Assembly (NCBI GenBank): GCA_934511465.1
Contig: CAKSWG010000029.1
Span: 1-23,380 of the forward strand
Source of the DNA: an uncultured Faecalibacterium sp.
GTDB lineage: Bacteria > Bacillota > Clostridia > Oscillospirales > Ruminococcaceae
Direction: 5' to 3'
DNA: 23,380 bases
Shown piece after piece: positions 7,733 to 15,603 of the stretch. The translations under genes were made by a program, and so were the position numbers. The notes below the pieces were generated by a model, which did not search any database, was not told where the DNA came from, and saw only the letters and a program-made list of their open reading frames with translations. Each line of letters begins with the position of its first letter. The first letter of the stretch is position 1.

Positions 7733-8660
7733 ACACGCCGTTGTGGCGGTCGTGGGGCCTACGGCCACCGGCAAAACGGCTTTGGGTGTGGCACTGGCAC
7801 AACGCTTTTCCGGCGAAGTGATCAGCTGTGATTCCATGCAGATCTATAAAGGTCTGGACGTAGGTACGGCAAAAGTGACGCCGGAGGAGACCTGCGGCAT
7901 CCCGCACCACGGTGTGGATATTATTACGCCGGATAAAACCTTCAGTGTGGCGGATTTCACCGCCATGGCCGGAAAGCTGGAACGGGAGATCTCCGCCCGC
8001 GGCGCTCTGCCCATCCTTGTGGGCGGCACCGGCTTGTATGTGCAGAGCTTTTTATACGGTGTGCGCTTTGCCGAAGAAAAAGCGCCCTCCGGCCTGCGGG
8101 AGCAGTTGGCGGCAGAGCTGGCCCAAAAAGGCGGCGCTGCGATGTATGAAGAATTAAAACAGGCAGACCCGGAAGCCGCCGCAGCCATCCACCCCAACAA
8201 TCAGGTGCGGGTGCTGCGTGCGCTGGAACATTACCGTGCCACCGGCAAGCGCCTCAGCGAACAGAAAGCCGCGTCGCTGCCGCAGGAGCGGCCCTACCGC
8301 AGCCTGATCTTGGGGCTGGACTTTCCGGACCGCGCGGCGCTCTACCGCCGTATCGACCTGCGGGTGGATAAAATGCTGGAAGCCGGCCTTTTAAAGGAGG
8401 CTGAGGATGTCTGGCGGAACCGGGAAAGCTTCCGCACAGCGGCGCAGGCCATCGGCTATAAGGAGTTTTTTCCGTATTTTGAGGGCACGGCCCCGATGGA
8501 GGTCTGTGCGGACAAACTCAAGCAGGCTTCCCGCAACTATGCCAAACGCCAGCTGACGTGGTTCCGCCACATGGACGGCGTGATCTGGCTGGACGCAGGC
8601 GCGGCGGACGTGAAGGACGCCGCCATCCGCAAAGTAAGCGAATTTTTAGCGAAAGGATGA
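7716..8660 (+). CDS. miaA: tRNA dimethylallyltransferase MiaA
   Basis: 314 residues, the usual length. It transfers the dimethylallyl group from DMAPP to A37 of tRNAs reading UNN codons, making the i6A substrate of MiaB. The P-loop is G14-T21 (GPTATGKT). The catalytic Asp is D39 in the CDSMQIYKG segment, followed by DVGTAK, and the ILVGGTGLYV motif lies near residue 105. The start is TTG 7716, with GGAG 7 bases upstream, and overlaps mutL by 17 bases. A second TTG at 7725 is possible but would shorten the strand before the P-loop. The stop TGA overlaps an ATG at 8657, but the next gene more likely starts at 8666. mutS-mutL-miaA is a common order; here miaB heads the same cluster. Confidence 0.96.
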   Translation: MDALCKHAVVAVVGPTATGKTALGVALAQRFSGEVISCDSMQIYKGLDVGTAKVTPEETCGIPHHGVDIITPDKTFSVADFTAMAGKLEREISARGALPILVGGTGLYVQSFLYGVRFAEEKAPSGLREQLAAELAQKGGAAMYEELKQADPEAAAAIHPNNQVRVLRALEHYRATGKRLSEQKAASLPQERPYRSLILGLDFPDRAALYRRIDLRVDKMLEAGLLKEAEDVWRNRESFRTAAQAIGYKEFFPYFEGTAPMEVCADKLKQASRNYAKRQLTWFRHMDGVIWLDAGAADVKDAAIRKVSEFLAKG

Positions 8661-8665
8661 TCGAT

Positions 8666-9979
8666 ATGCCGGACGAACCCGTGAAGGAACGTCATGAGCA
8701 TCAGGTGCTCACCACACTGGCAGGCGTGATGATCGCATTTCTGCTGCTGGCTGCAATTTATGTGGTGTATCAGGCCGCCCACATCCTGTTCCCGCAGAAT
8801 GTCTACGAGACGGCACTGCCCACCGTGATCTCGGATACGGTGGATGCTGACGGTGTGCTGCTGTTTGATGAAAGCTATGTGGCGGGCAGCGGGAGCCTGG
8901 GCTATCTTGCTGCCGACGGCGAGCGCATCTCGGCAGGCAATGCAGTGGCAGAGATCTACAGCAATGCGTCACAGGCTTCGCTGCGTCAGCAGCTCACTCA
9001 GCTGACAGATCAGATCGATCTGCTGCAAAAATCGCAGAATACAACTGCTTTGCAGTTGGATACCTTGTTAAAAGAACGGTCCTCCGCGCTGTATGACCTG
9101 CTGGATACGCTGGATGCCGGCGACTACGAAGCCGTGGACCACGACACCAATGCCTATCTTCTGGCCCAGAACAAGCTCTGGGTCGTAACGGGCGGCAGTG
9201 TGAACTTTGCGGATCAGATCGCGGCACTCACCCAGCAGGCGCAGAGCGTGCAGGCCCAGCTGGGCAGTCCTACACAGATCACCGCGCCGCAGACCGGCTA
9301 TTTTGTCCGGGCTTCCAGCAGCGGCAGGCTGAATGCCGGTGCAGAAGATATCCTTGCGCTGAGTGCGCAGGAGCTGAAAGGCTATCTGGATTCAAACCCG
9401 GTGCTGCCGCTGGACGGCTGCGCAGGTAAGATCGTGGCCGGTTTTACATGGCGTTATGTGGGCGTGTGCAGCGCAAAACAGGGTGAAAAGCTGCTGGATG
9501 CAAACGGTAAGCCGCTGAGTTCTTCCGTGGAGATCAGCTTCCTGGGACAGGTGGAAAGCAGCCTGAAGGCCACCGTTACGGAAGTGAACATCGATGCTGA
9601 AAACGGCCTTGCCCGCTTTGTGCTTACCTGCAACTCCATCAACGGCGACGTGCTGTGCCTGAACCATGCAAAGGCAAGCATCTCGGTGGGGGAGCACAGC
9701 GGCCTGCGCGTGCCTGCCGCCGCCGTGCACTATTTAAAAGAGGACGGCACCGAAGCTGAGACCCAAGGCGAAAACTACATCCCGGGTGTTTACGTCAAGC
9801 TTGGCAACATTGCGCGCTTCCGCCGCATCGACCCGGTGGACAGCGATCATCCGCTGATCACGGACGGCGATTGCATCCTTGTTTTGCCGGAAGGCACCGA
9901 GGGTTCGGTGAGCAAGGTGAAGCTTTACGACGAAATAATCGTTTCCGGACAAAATTTGTATGACGGAAAGCTTTTGTAG
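8666..9979 (+). CDS. HlyD-like membrane-anchored adaptor protein
   Basis: 437 residues. A short cytosolic N-terminus (about 13 residues, charged) is followed by one transmembrane segment (about 14-36). A barrel-sandwich half resembling biotinyl-lipoyl domains (GYLAADGERISAGNAVAEIY, about 79-98) leads into a coiled-coil region with many Gln and Leu (about 100-165). The second half returns to beta-rich segments ending in LYDEIIVSGQNLYDG. This layout is that of HlyD/MFP adaptors, which normally join an inner-membrane transporter to outer components. No transporter or outer-membrane partner lies nearby, and this appears to be a one-membrane organism. Start ATG 8666 is preferred over ATG 8657, because AGGA (8654-8657) lies 8 bases before 8666. 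The gene follows miaA closely and is separated from sepF by a promoter. I recall similar genes beside sepF in other Clostridia, which suggests an envelope or division role; this is inference. Confidence 0.72.
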   Translation: MPDEPVKERHEHQVLTTLAGVMIAFLLLAAIYVVYQAAHILFPQNVYETALPTVISDTVDADGVLLFDESYVAGSGSLGYLAADGERISAGNAVAEIYSNASQASLRQQLTQLTDQIDLLQKSQNTTALQLDTLLKERSSALYDLLDTLDAGDYEAVDHDTNAYLLAQNKLWVVTGGSVNFADQIAALTQQAQSVQAQLGSPTQITAPQTGYFVRASSSGRLNAGAEDILALSAQELKGYLDSNPVLPLDGCAGKIVAGFTWRYVGVCSAKQGEKLLDANGKPLSSSVEISFLGQVESSLKATVTEVNIDAENGLARFVLTCNSINGDVLCLNHAKASISVGEHSGLRVPAAAVHYLKEDGTEAETQGENYIPGVYVKLGNIARFRRIDPVDSDHPLITDGDCILVLPEGTEGSVSKVKLYDEIIVSGQNLYDGKLL

Positions 9980-9982
9980 TTA

Positions 9983-10011
9983 TTGACATCTGAGGCAAAA
10001 AATCCGATAAT
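9983..10011 (+). promoter_or_regulatory. Consensus promoter for the sepF-ylmH-divIVA-ileS cluster
   Basis: A perfect -35 TTGACA (9983-9988) and -10 GATAAT (10006-10011) are separated by 17 bases. Predicted start is near 10018, giving a leader of about 69 bases before sepF. This is the strongest promoter I can see in the window. Confidence 0.85.
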
Positions 10012-10022
10012 AGTAGAAGCTA

Positions 10023-10040
10023 TTTGCATTCTTTTGCAAA
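10023..10040 (+). promoter_or_regulatory. Hairpin in the sepF 5' leader
   Basis: TTTGCA (10023-10028) and TGCAAA (10035-10040) form a 6-bp stem with a 6-base loop right at the predicted 5' end of the transcript. It may stabilise the mRNA. A GC-rich self-complementary stretch follows near 10044-10056. No known riboswitch is recognised. Confidence 0.35.
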
Positions 10041-10086
10041 GAACGCCGGGCGGCGCCATGCAGCCCGAATGAAAGGAGCAGATTTT

Positions 10087-10551
10087 ATGTCTTTGCTTGA
10101 CAGCCTGAAAAAGGGCCTGTTCGATCAGGAAGATGATTACGAGGACCAGTACATCGACGACGGCCCTCAGATGGTGAACAATAACAACGGCATCGGCATT
10201 GCAGAGGACGACGAGGCCGAAGAGCCCGCAGAGGGTGCCAAGAAAAAGGGCAAGGTGGTCAACATCAACGCCACCACCCAGCTCAAGGTGGTTCTGGTAA
10301 AGCCCGAGCGCTTTGAGGATGCAAGCACCATTGCGGACCACCTGAACAACAAGCGCACCGTGGTGCTGAATCTGGAGTCCACGAATAAGGAAGTATCCCG
10401 CCGTCTGGTGGACTTCCTTTCCGGTGTTGCCTATGCCAACAACGGCCAGATCAAGCGTGTGGCCAACAGCACCTTCATCATCACCCCGTACAACGTGGAC
10501 ATCATGGGCGATCTGCTGGACGAGTTGGAGAACAATGGCGCGTTCTATTGA
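10087..10551 (+). CDS. sepF: Cell division protein SepF
   Basis: 154 residues. The first twelve residues (MSLLDSLKKGLF) form the amphipathic membrane-binding helix typical of SepF. An acidic, disordered linker with an Asn run follows (about 14-55). The C-terminal SepF domain (about 57-145) has LKVVLVKPERFEDA and the conserved NLESTNKEVSRRLVDFLSG region. SepF polymerises into arcs and tethers FtsZ to the membrane. AAAGGAG at 10072-10078 lies 8 bases before ATG 10087, which decides this start over an upstream in-frame ATG at 10024 that lies too near the transcript start. The gene opens the division cluster and overlaps ylmH by 17 bases. No ylmG (YggT family) gene lies between sepF and ylmH, unlike B. 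subtilis. Confidence 0.95.
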   Translation: MSLLDSLKKGLFDQEDDYEDQYIDDGPQMVNNNNGIGIAEDDEAEEPAEGAKKKGKVVNINATTQLKVVLVKPERFEDASTIADHLNNKRTVVLNLESTNKEVSRRLVDFLSGVAYANNGQIKRVANSTFIITPYNVDIMGDLLDELENNGAFY

Positions 10552-11353
10552 TCCACAGCCCAAAGCGGTGCGCGGGTTCATCCCTGCACGCACCGATGAA
10601 GAGCGTTTTCTCATGCGGCATATCGAGGATCTGGCGCATACTGCCTTTTCCCGCGGCATCGCGCGGTATTCTGCGTTTCTGAGCGACCGCGAGCAGGACC
10701 TTGCCCGTGCGGCGCTGGGCCGCGCAGATGTGGAGGGCGGCTTCCGCTTTGAGGGCGGCTGGCCGGATGCGGAGCGTAAGGTCCTCTGTCTGGAACCGGA
10801 AGGCAGCTATGGCGAAGCACCCATCTGCTGCGTGCGGTTGCAATGCCGGGCGCTGCCCGGTGCGGCCCTGCCTGCCCATAAGGACTATCTGGGCAGCTTG
10901 ATGGGCCTTGCGCTCAAGCGTGAAGCGCTGGGGGATATCGTTTTGCCGGAAGATCAGCCGGGCACAGCCTATGTGTTCGCGCTGGAACCGGCAGCGCAGC
11001 TCATCTGCCGGGAATTGTTTCAGGCAGGTCATACAGAACTGACCACCGCGCTTCTCCCGCTGGAAGAAGTTCCGCAGTTCCCGCAGGCCGAGCGCGAGGT
11101 GCGCAGTGCCACAGTGTCGTCTTTGCGGCTGGACGCTGTGCTTGCGGCCATGCTGCGGTGCAGCCGCGGTCAGGCCGCAGAGCTGATCACGGCGGGCAGG
11201 GTGGAGATCAACCACCTGCCTGCGGATAAGCCCCATGCGCCGGTGTACGAGGACGATGTGTTCACCGTGCGCGGTAAGGGCCGCTTCCGCCTGACGGCTT
11301 TGCCCGGGAAAAGCAAAAAAGACCGATCGATCATTGAATTTTTTCAATATTAA
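10535..11353 (+). CDS. ylmH: S4-domain RNA-binding protein YlmH
   Basis: 272 residues. The N-terminal region is less conserved. The family signature DYLGSLMGLALKREALGDIV falls at 118-137, and a C-terminal S4 RNA-binding domain lies at about 196-250 (SSLRLDAVLAA, RGQAAELITAGRVEIN). In B. subtilis YlmH binds the 50S-peptidyl-tRNA complex and can act in ribosome-associated quality control. Its location beside division genes is conserved in Firmicutes and Actinobacteria. Start ATG 10535 has GGAG 4 bases upstream inside sepF and overlaps sepF by 17 bases, which suggests translational coupling. The open frame extends upstream through sepF, but that extension is not YlmH-like. divIVA begins 21 bases after the stop. 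Confidence 0.92.
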   Translation: MARSIDPQPKAVRGFIPARTDEERFLMRHIEDLAHTAFSRGIARYSAFLSDREQDLARAALGRADVEGGFRFEGGWPDAERKVLCLEPEGSYGEAPICCVRLQCRALPGAALPAHKDYLGSLMGLALKREALGDIVLPEDQPGTAYVFALEPAAQLICRELFQAGHTELTTALLPLEEVPQFPQAEREVRSATVSSLRLDAVLAAMLRCSRGQAAELITAGRVEINHLPADKPHAPVYEDDVFTVRGKGRFRLTALPGKSKKDRSIIEFFQY

Positions 11354-11374
11354 AAGCAACGGGAGGAAATTATT

Positions 11375-12190
11375 ATGCTGACTCCGCAGGATGTCCGTTC
11401 TGTGCAATTTGAAAAAAACCTCCGCGGCTACCGTACAGAAGACGTGGACCGTTTTCTGGATAAGGTGGAAGAACAGCTGCAACAGGATGATGCGCAGGCA
11501 GAACAGCTCCGCAAGCAGATCGCAGATCTGACGGCTGAAAACCAAAAGCTGCACGAGGAGCTGAAGAGCTTTGAGGCAGACGGCGAAATGCTCAAGAGCG
11601 CGCTGATCAATGCACAGCGCATGGGTGAGAATGTCATCCGCGAAGCGAACCAGAAGGCCGAAGAGATCGTTCATCGTGCAAACCTGCGCGGTGATGATAT
11701 CATCCGCGATGCCAACGAGCTGCTGCAAAAGGCCAACGACCGTGCAGACGAGATCGAGAACGAGGCAAACGAGAAGCGCCTTGCCGAGGAGCGCGAGTAT
11801 GACCGCGTGCGTCTGGAAGTGAGCCGCTTTAAATCGGAGGTGCTCAACATCTACCGCAACCATGTGGAGTCGCTGAGCCGCCTGCCGGAGTTCCAGAAGG
11901 AAGCGCCGGCCGAGCCTGCTGAGGCCGAACCCGCTGCCGCAGAAGCCGAGCCTGCGGCCGTACAGCAGCCCGCAGCTGTGCAGCCGGAAGCTGAGGCGGC
12001 ACCGCAGGCAGAAGAAAATGCTGAACCTGCCGCTGCTGTTGAAGAGGACAGCAAAGCGGCTGAGAGCAGTGAGGATTTCTGGGCGAAGGATGAGAGCCAG
12101 CTCAAACTGGACCCGCCCACCCCTCCTGCCGATCTTACGCCGGACGAGCCGGACTACGATGCCTTTCAGGGTGTCAAGTTCAGCGAGTAA
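11375..12190 (+). CDS. divIVA: DivIVA family cell-pole and septum protein
   Basis: 271 residues, longer than the 164 of B. subtilis DivIVA. The N-terminal lipid-binding domain has LTPQDVRSVQFEKNLRGYRT followed by EDVDRFLDKV. Two coiled-coil segments run to about residue 165. Beyond that is a tail of about 105 residues: first an Ala/Glu/Pro-rich low-complexity stretch (about 171-228), then a short less repetitive end with WAKDESQLKLDPP and PDEPDYDAFQGVKF. DivIVA binds negatively curved membrane and recruits division and wall-synthesis partners. Start ATG 11375 has GGGAGGAAA at a good distance. It sits between ylmH and ileS as in many Firmicutes, with 36 bases to the ileS start. Confidence 0.95.
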   Translation: MLTPQDVRSVQFEKNLRGYRTEDVDRFLDKVEEQLQQDDAQAEQLRKQIADLTAENQKLHEELKSFEADGEMLKSALINAQRMGENVIREANQKAEEIVHRANLRGDDIIRDANELLQKANDRADEIENEANEKRLAEEREYDRVRLEVSRFKSEVLNIYRNHVESLSRLPEFQKEAPAEPAEAEPAAAEAEPAAVQQPAAVQPEAEAAPQAEENAEPAAAVEEDSKAAESSEDFWAKDESQLKLDPPTPPADLTPDEPDYDAFQGVKFSE

Positions 12191-12226
12191 GGCACCCTAA
12201 GCAAAAATAGAGGAGAGTGTAAACCA

Positions 12227-15022
12227 TTGGCTAAGAACAAATCGCAGTACGACAGTACTCTGAACCTGCCCAAGACCCTGTTTGAAATGCGCGCCGGCCT
12301 GCCCAAAAAGGAGCCGGTCATGCTGAAGGATTGGGACGACAACGACCTGTACAACCAGCTCATGAAGCACAACGAGGGCAAACCCCAGTTCATCCTGCAC
12401 GACGGCCCTCCGTACGCAAACGGCAACATCCACATGGGCACTGCCCTGAACAAGATCATCAAGGATATCATCATCCGTGAAAAGAACATGGAGGGTTTTC
12501 AGGCTCCCTATGTGCCCGGTTTTGATACCCACGGCCTGCCCATCGAGCTGAAGGCTCTGTCTTCTGTGGGCGACAAGAAGAAGGACATCTCCAAGCTGGA
12601 GCTGCGCCAGATCTGCGAAAAGTTTGCCACCGAGCACATCGATATCATGAGCGACCAGTTCAAGCGTCTGGGCGTCATTGGCGACTTTGAGCATCCCTAT
12701 CTGACCCTGAAGCCCGAGTTTGAGGCGCGTCAGATCGAGATCTTTGGCGAGATGGCCAAGAAGGGCTACATCTACAAGGGCCTGAAGCCTGTGTACTGGT
12801 GCCCGGACTGCCGCACAGCTCTGGCAGAGGCCGAGATCGAGTACGGCGAGGACGACTGCGATTCCATCTTTGTGCGTTTCCATGTCTCGCAGGACCCCAA
12901 CGGTGTGCTGGCAAAGCACGGCATCCCGATGGAAAAGACCTACTTCGTGATCTGGACCACCACCACTTGGACTCTGCCCGCCAACGAGGCGATCTGCCTG
13001 AACGGCCAGTTCGAGTACTCCTTCGTTAAGATCGGCGATGAGTTCCACATCATGGCCACCGAGCTGGTCAAGAGCGTCATGGACGCCTGCCACATCGAGA
13101 ACTACGAGATCGTGGGCGAGCCGGTCCCCGGTACCGAGTTCGAGCTGATGCGCTACAATCACGTCTACCTGCCCAAGGAAGGCTGGGTCATTCTGGGCGA
13201 TCATGTCACGCTGGAAAGCGGTTCCGGCTGCGTCCATACCGCAGGCGGCCACGGCGTGGACGACTTCAACGTTTGCCAGAAGTATCCGCAGGTGCCCATC
13301 ACCGTCCCTGTGGACGATGGCGGCTATCTGACCGAGCTGGCCGGCAAGTATGCGGGTCAGCGCGTGTGGGCTGCCAACAAGACCATTCTGGCCGACCTGA
13401 CCGAGTCCGGCGCTGTGATGGGTCAGGTGCACATCAAGCATCAGTACCCGCACTGCTGGCGCTGCCACAACCCCATCATCTTCCGTGCAACGGAACAGTG
13501 GTTCTGCTCCATCGCAAAGTTCCGCGAGGACGTCTACAAGGCCATCGATACCGTTACATGGATGCCGGATTGGGGCCATGACCGCATGACCGGCATGGTG
13601 CGCGACCGCAACGACTGGTGCATCAGCCGTCAGCGCACCTGGGGCGTGCCCATCCCCGCCTTCTACTGCAAGAAGTGCGGCACCTACCACATCACCGATG
13701 CCACCATCAAGGCTGTCAGCGACCTGTTCCGCAAGGAAGGTTCCGATGCATGGTATAAGTACGAAGCCGAGCAGATCATCCCCGCAGGCGAAGTGTGCGA
13801 AAAGTGCGGTGCTTCCGAGTGGACCAAGGACACCGACATCATGGACGTCTGGTTCGACTCCGGCTCCACCCACGCCGCTGTGCTGGAGGAGCGTCCGGAA
13901 CTGCGTTTCCCCGCCGATATGTATATGGAGGGCGGCGACCAGTTCCGCGGCTGGTTCCAGTCCAGCCTGCTGACCAGCGTTGCAAGCAAGGGCTGCGCAC
14001 CCTATAAGTCTGTTCTGTGCCACGGCTGGGTCGTGGACGAGCAGGGCAAGCAGATGCACAAGAGCGCCGGCAACGGCGTGGAGCCCAGCGAGATCATCAA
14101 GGACTACGGCGCTGATATCATCCGCCTGTGGGTGGCTTCTTCCGACTACACCGTGGATGTGCGTGCCGGCAAGAACATCTTCAAGCAGCTGAGCGAAGCT
14201 TACCGCAAGATCCGCAATACGGCCCGCTTTATTCTGGGCAATCTGGACGGTTTTGACCCCAACACCGACTGTGTGGCAGACGACCAGCTGCAAGAGATCG
14301 ACCGCTGGGCACTGGCTGCTCTGGACGATCTGATCGTCAACACCAACGCAGGCTACGCCGTGTACGATTTTAACAAGGTCTACCACGCCGTGTACAATTT
14401 CTGCGTTGTGGCAATGTCCAACTTCTATCTGGATGTTACCAAGGACCGCCTGTACTGTACCAACGGCGCTGGCCGCAAGGCAGCACAGACCACCATGTAT
14501 AAGATTTTGGTGGCTCTGGATAAGATCATTGCGCCCATCCTGTGCTTCACCAGTCAGGAGATCTGGGACTTCCTGCCCAAGACCGAGGGCATGAACAAGT
14601 ACGTTGTCTTTGAAGAGATGCCCAAGGCCGGCCAGTACGCTGCCGACGACACCTTCAAGGCAAAATGGGCACAGTTGATCGCCGTGCGCGACGAAGTGAA
14701 GAAGGTTCTGGAACAGGCCCGTGCCGAAAAGACCATCGGCGCCTCTCTGGAAGCTGCTGTCACTCTGTATTGCAACGATGCTGTGTATGAGCTGCTCAAC
14801 AGCATTCCCATGGACGAGCTGGCCGACCTGATGATCGTCTCCCATGTGGAGCTGGTCAAGGGCGAAGGCGGCGCTGCAAGCGCTGTTGAGGGCTTGGGCG
14901 TTGCTGCTGCACACGCCACCGGCGAAAAGTGCGAGCGCTGCTGGAAGTACTCTGCTTCCATCGGCAGCCATGCCGCGCATCCCACCCTGTGCGCACGCTG
15001 CGCCAGCGTTGTGGAAGCATAA
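12227..15022 (+). CDS. ileS: Isoleucyl-tRNA synthetase, bacterial type with C-terminal zinc finger
   Basis: 931 residues, class I synthetase. The HIGH motif is H69-M-G-T72, preceded by GPPYANGNI. The CP1 editing domain includes TTTWTLPANEA and GSGCVHTAGGHGVDD. The KMSKS position reads Q609-M-H-K-S613 followed by AGN, so the first Lys and first Ser of the consensus are replaced while the second Lys is kept. The C-terminal zinc finger C902-x2-C905 and C922-x2-C925 marks the bacterial (mupirocin-sensitive) type. The start is TTG 12227, with GAGGAGAG about 10 bases upstream and no in-frame ATG near the conserved N-terminus. Only 36 bases separate it from divIVA. No T-box leader, the usual control for ileS in Firmicutes, can fit there, so it appears to be read from the sepF promoter. 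Confidence 0.97.
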   Translation: MAKNKSQYDSTLNLPKTLFEMRAGLPKKEPVMLKDWDDNDLYNQLMKHNEGKPQFILHDGPPYANGNIHMGTALNKIIKDIIIREKNMEGFQAPYVPGFDTHGLPIELKALSSVGDKKKDISKLELRQICEKFATEHIDIMSDQFKRLGVIGDFEHPYLTLKPEFEARQIEIFGEMAKKGYIYKGLKPVYWCPDCRTALAEAEIEYGEDDCDSIFVRFHVSQDPNGVLAKHGIPMEKTYFVIWTTTTWTLPANEAICLNGQFEYSFVKIGDEFHIMATELVKSVMDACHIENYEIVGEPVPGTEFELMRYNHVYLPKEGWVILGDHVTLESGSGCVHTAGGHGVDDFNVCQKYPQVPITVPVDDGGYLTELAGKYAGQRVWAANKTILADLTESGAVMGQVHIKHQYPHCWRCHNPIIFRATEQWFCSIAKFREDVYKAIDTVTWMPDWGHDRMTGMVRDRNDWCISRQRTWGVPIPAFYCKKCGTYHITDATIKAVSDLFRKEGSDAWYKYEAEQIIPAGEVCEKCGASEWTKDTDIMDVWFDSGSTHAAVLEERPELRFPADMYMEGGDQFRGWFQSSLLTSVASKGCAPYKSVLCHGWVVDEQGKQMHKSAGNGVEPSEIIKDYGADIIRLWVASSDYTVDVRAGKNIFKQLSEAYRKIRNTARFILGNLDGFDPNTDCVADDQLQEIDRWALAALDDLIVNTNAGYAVYDFNKVYHAVYNFCVVAMSNFYLDVTKDRLYCTNGAGRKAAQTTMYKILVALDKIIAPILCFTSQEIWDFLPKTEGMNKYVVFEEMPKAGQYAADDTFKAKWAQLIAVRDEVKKVLEQARAEKTIGASLEAAVTLYCNDAVYELLNSIPMDELADLMIVSHVELVKGEGGAASAVEGLGVAAAHATGEKCERCWKYSASIGSHAAHPTLCARCASVVEA

Positions 15023-15053
15023 TTTTTATCAGAAACACGATCGTTTTTGAGGG

Positions 15054-15087
15054 CGGTGCTCCCTTGCAATGGGGAGCACCGTTTTTT
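15054..15087 (+). terminator. Strong intrinsic terminator after ileS
   Basis: A perfect 10-bp stem CGGTGCTCCC (15054-15063) with its complement ending at 15081, and a short loop, is followed by T6 (15082-15087). It closes the sepF-ileS unit. lspA starts only 27 bases later. Confidence 0.92.
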
Positions 15088-15114
15088 GTACAAGAAGAGT
15101 ATGGGAGTTATCCT

Positions 15115-15600
15115 ATGGCGTTTGTTGTTTTTAATCTGCTTGCCGTGGCAGCACTGGTGGGCATCGATCAGGCCGTTAAATTGTGGGCCGTGAATGTCTT
15201 GCAGCCGGTGGGTGCCATGCCGCTCATCCCGCATGTGGTGGAGCTGCGTTTCGTGCTCAATCAGGGCATGGCGTTCAGCCTGCTCAGCGGCAAGCAGCTG
15301 TTTCTCATTATCGCCACCAGCGCGGCATTGCTGGCAGTGGCCTATGGGCTGTTCTTCCGCAGCCGCGGCAAATACTTGCAGCAGGCGGCTCTGCTGCTGA
15401 TTTTAGCAGGCGGCATTGGCAACCTGATCGACCGTGTGCTCAACGGCGAGGTGGTGGACTACATCAACCTGTTGTTCATGCGGTTTGCGGTGTTCAATTT
15501 TGCCGATATCTGCGTGTGTGTGGGCGTGGCACTTTGGGTGCTGGTGATCTTTCTGGATGAGCTGCACGCCGAGAACGGGCAGGCCCCGAAGGAGCAGTAA
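15115..15600 (+). CDS. lspA: Lipoprotein signal peptidase (signal peptidase II)
   Basis: 161-residue aspartic protease of the membrane that removes signal peptides from prolipoproteins after lipidation. Four hydrophobic segments are visible. The catalytic pair is D106 (GGIGNLIDRV) and D131 (FNFADICV). Other conserved elements are D18 in GIDQAVK, N49 in LNQGMAFS, and VVDYINL. The C-terminus is short and charged. Start ATG 15115 has GGGAG (15103-15107) 7 bases upstream, and the frame upstream of it belongs to the ileS tail and terminator. It is followed 3 bases later by the pseudouridine synthase gene, an arrangement (lspA then rluD/ylyB) conserved in Firmicutes. A terminator lies just upstream and no convincing promoter follows it. 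Confidence 0.96.
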   Translation: MAFVVFNLLAVAALVGIDQAVKLWAVNVLQPVGAMPLIPHVVELRFVLNQGMAFSLLSGKQLFLIIATSAALLAVAYGLFFRSRGKYLQQAALLLILAGGIGNLIDRVLNGEVVDYINLLFMRFAVFNFADICVCVGVALWVLVIFLDELHAENGQAPKEQ

Positions 15601-15603
15601 ATC

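Noticed and set aside
10058..10072. A four-codon reading frame (ATG to TGA) that ends at the sepF ribosome binding site, a possible regulatory micro-ORF
   Set aside because: It has no ribosome binding site of its own and encodes nothing suggestive of attenuation. It could easily be chance.
12197..14980. A 927-codon open frame on the minus strand opposite ileS, and similar long antisense frames opposite miaB, mutS, mutL, ppk and the radical SAM gene
   Set aside because: Their translations are rich in His, Leu, Ala and Gly without recognisable motifs, and they mirror the codon bias of strongly recognised genes on the + strand. They are artefacts of GC-rich codon use.
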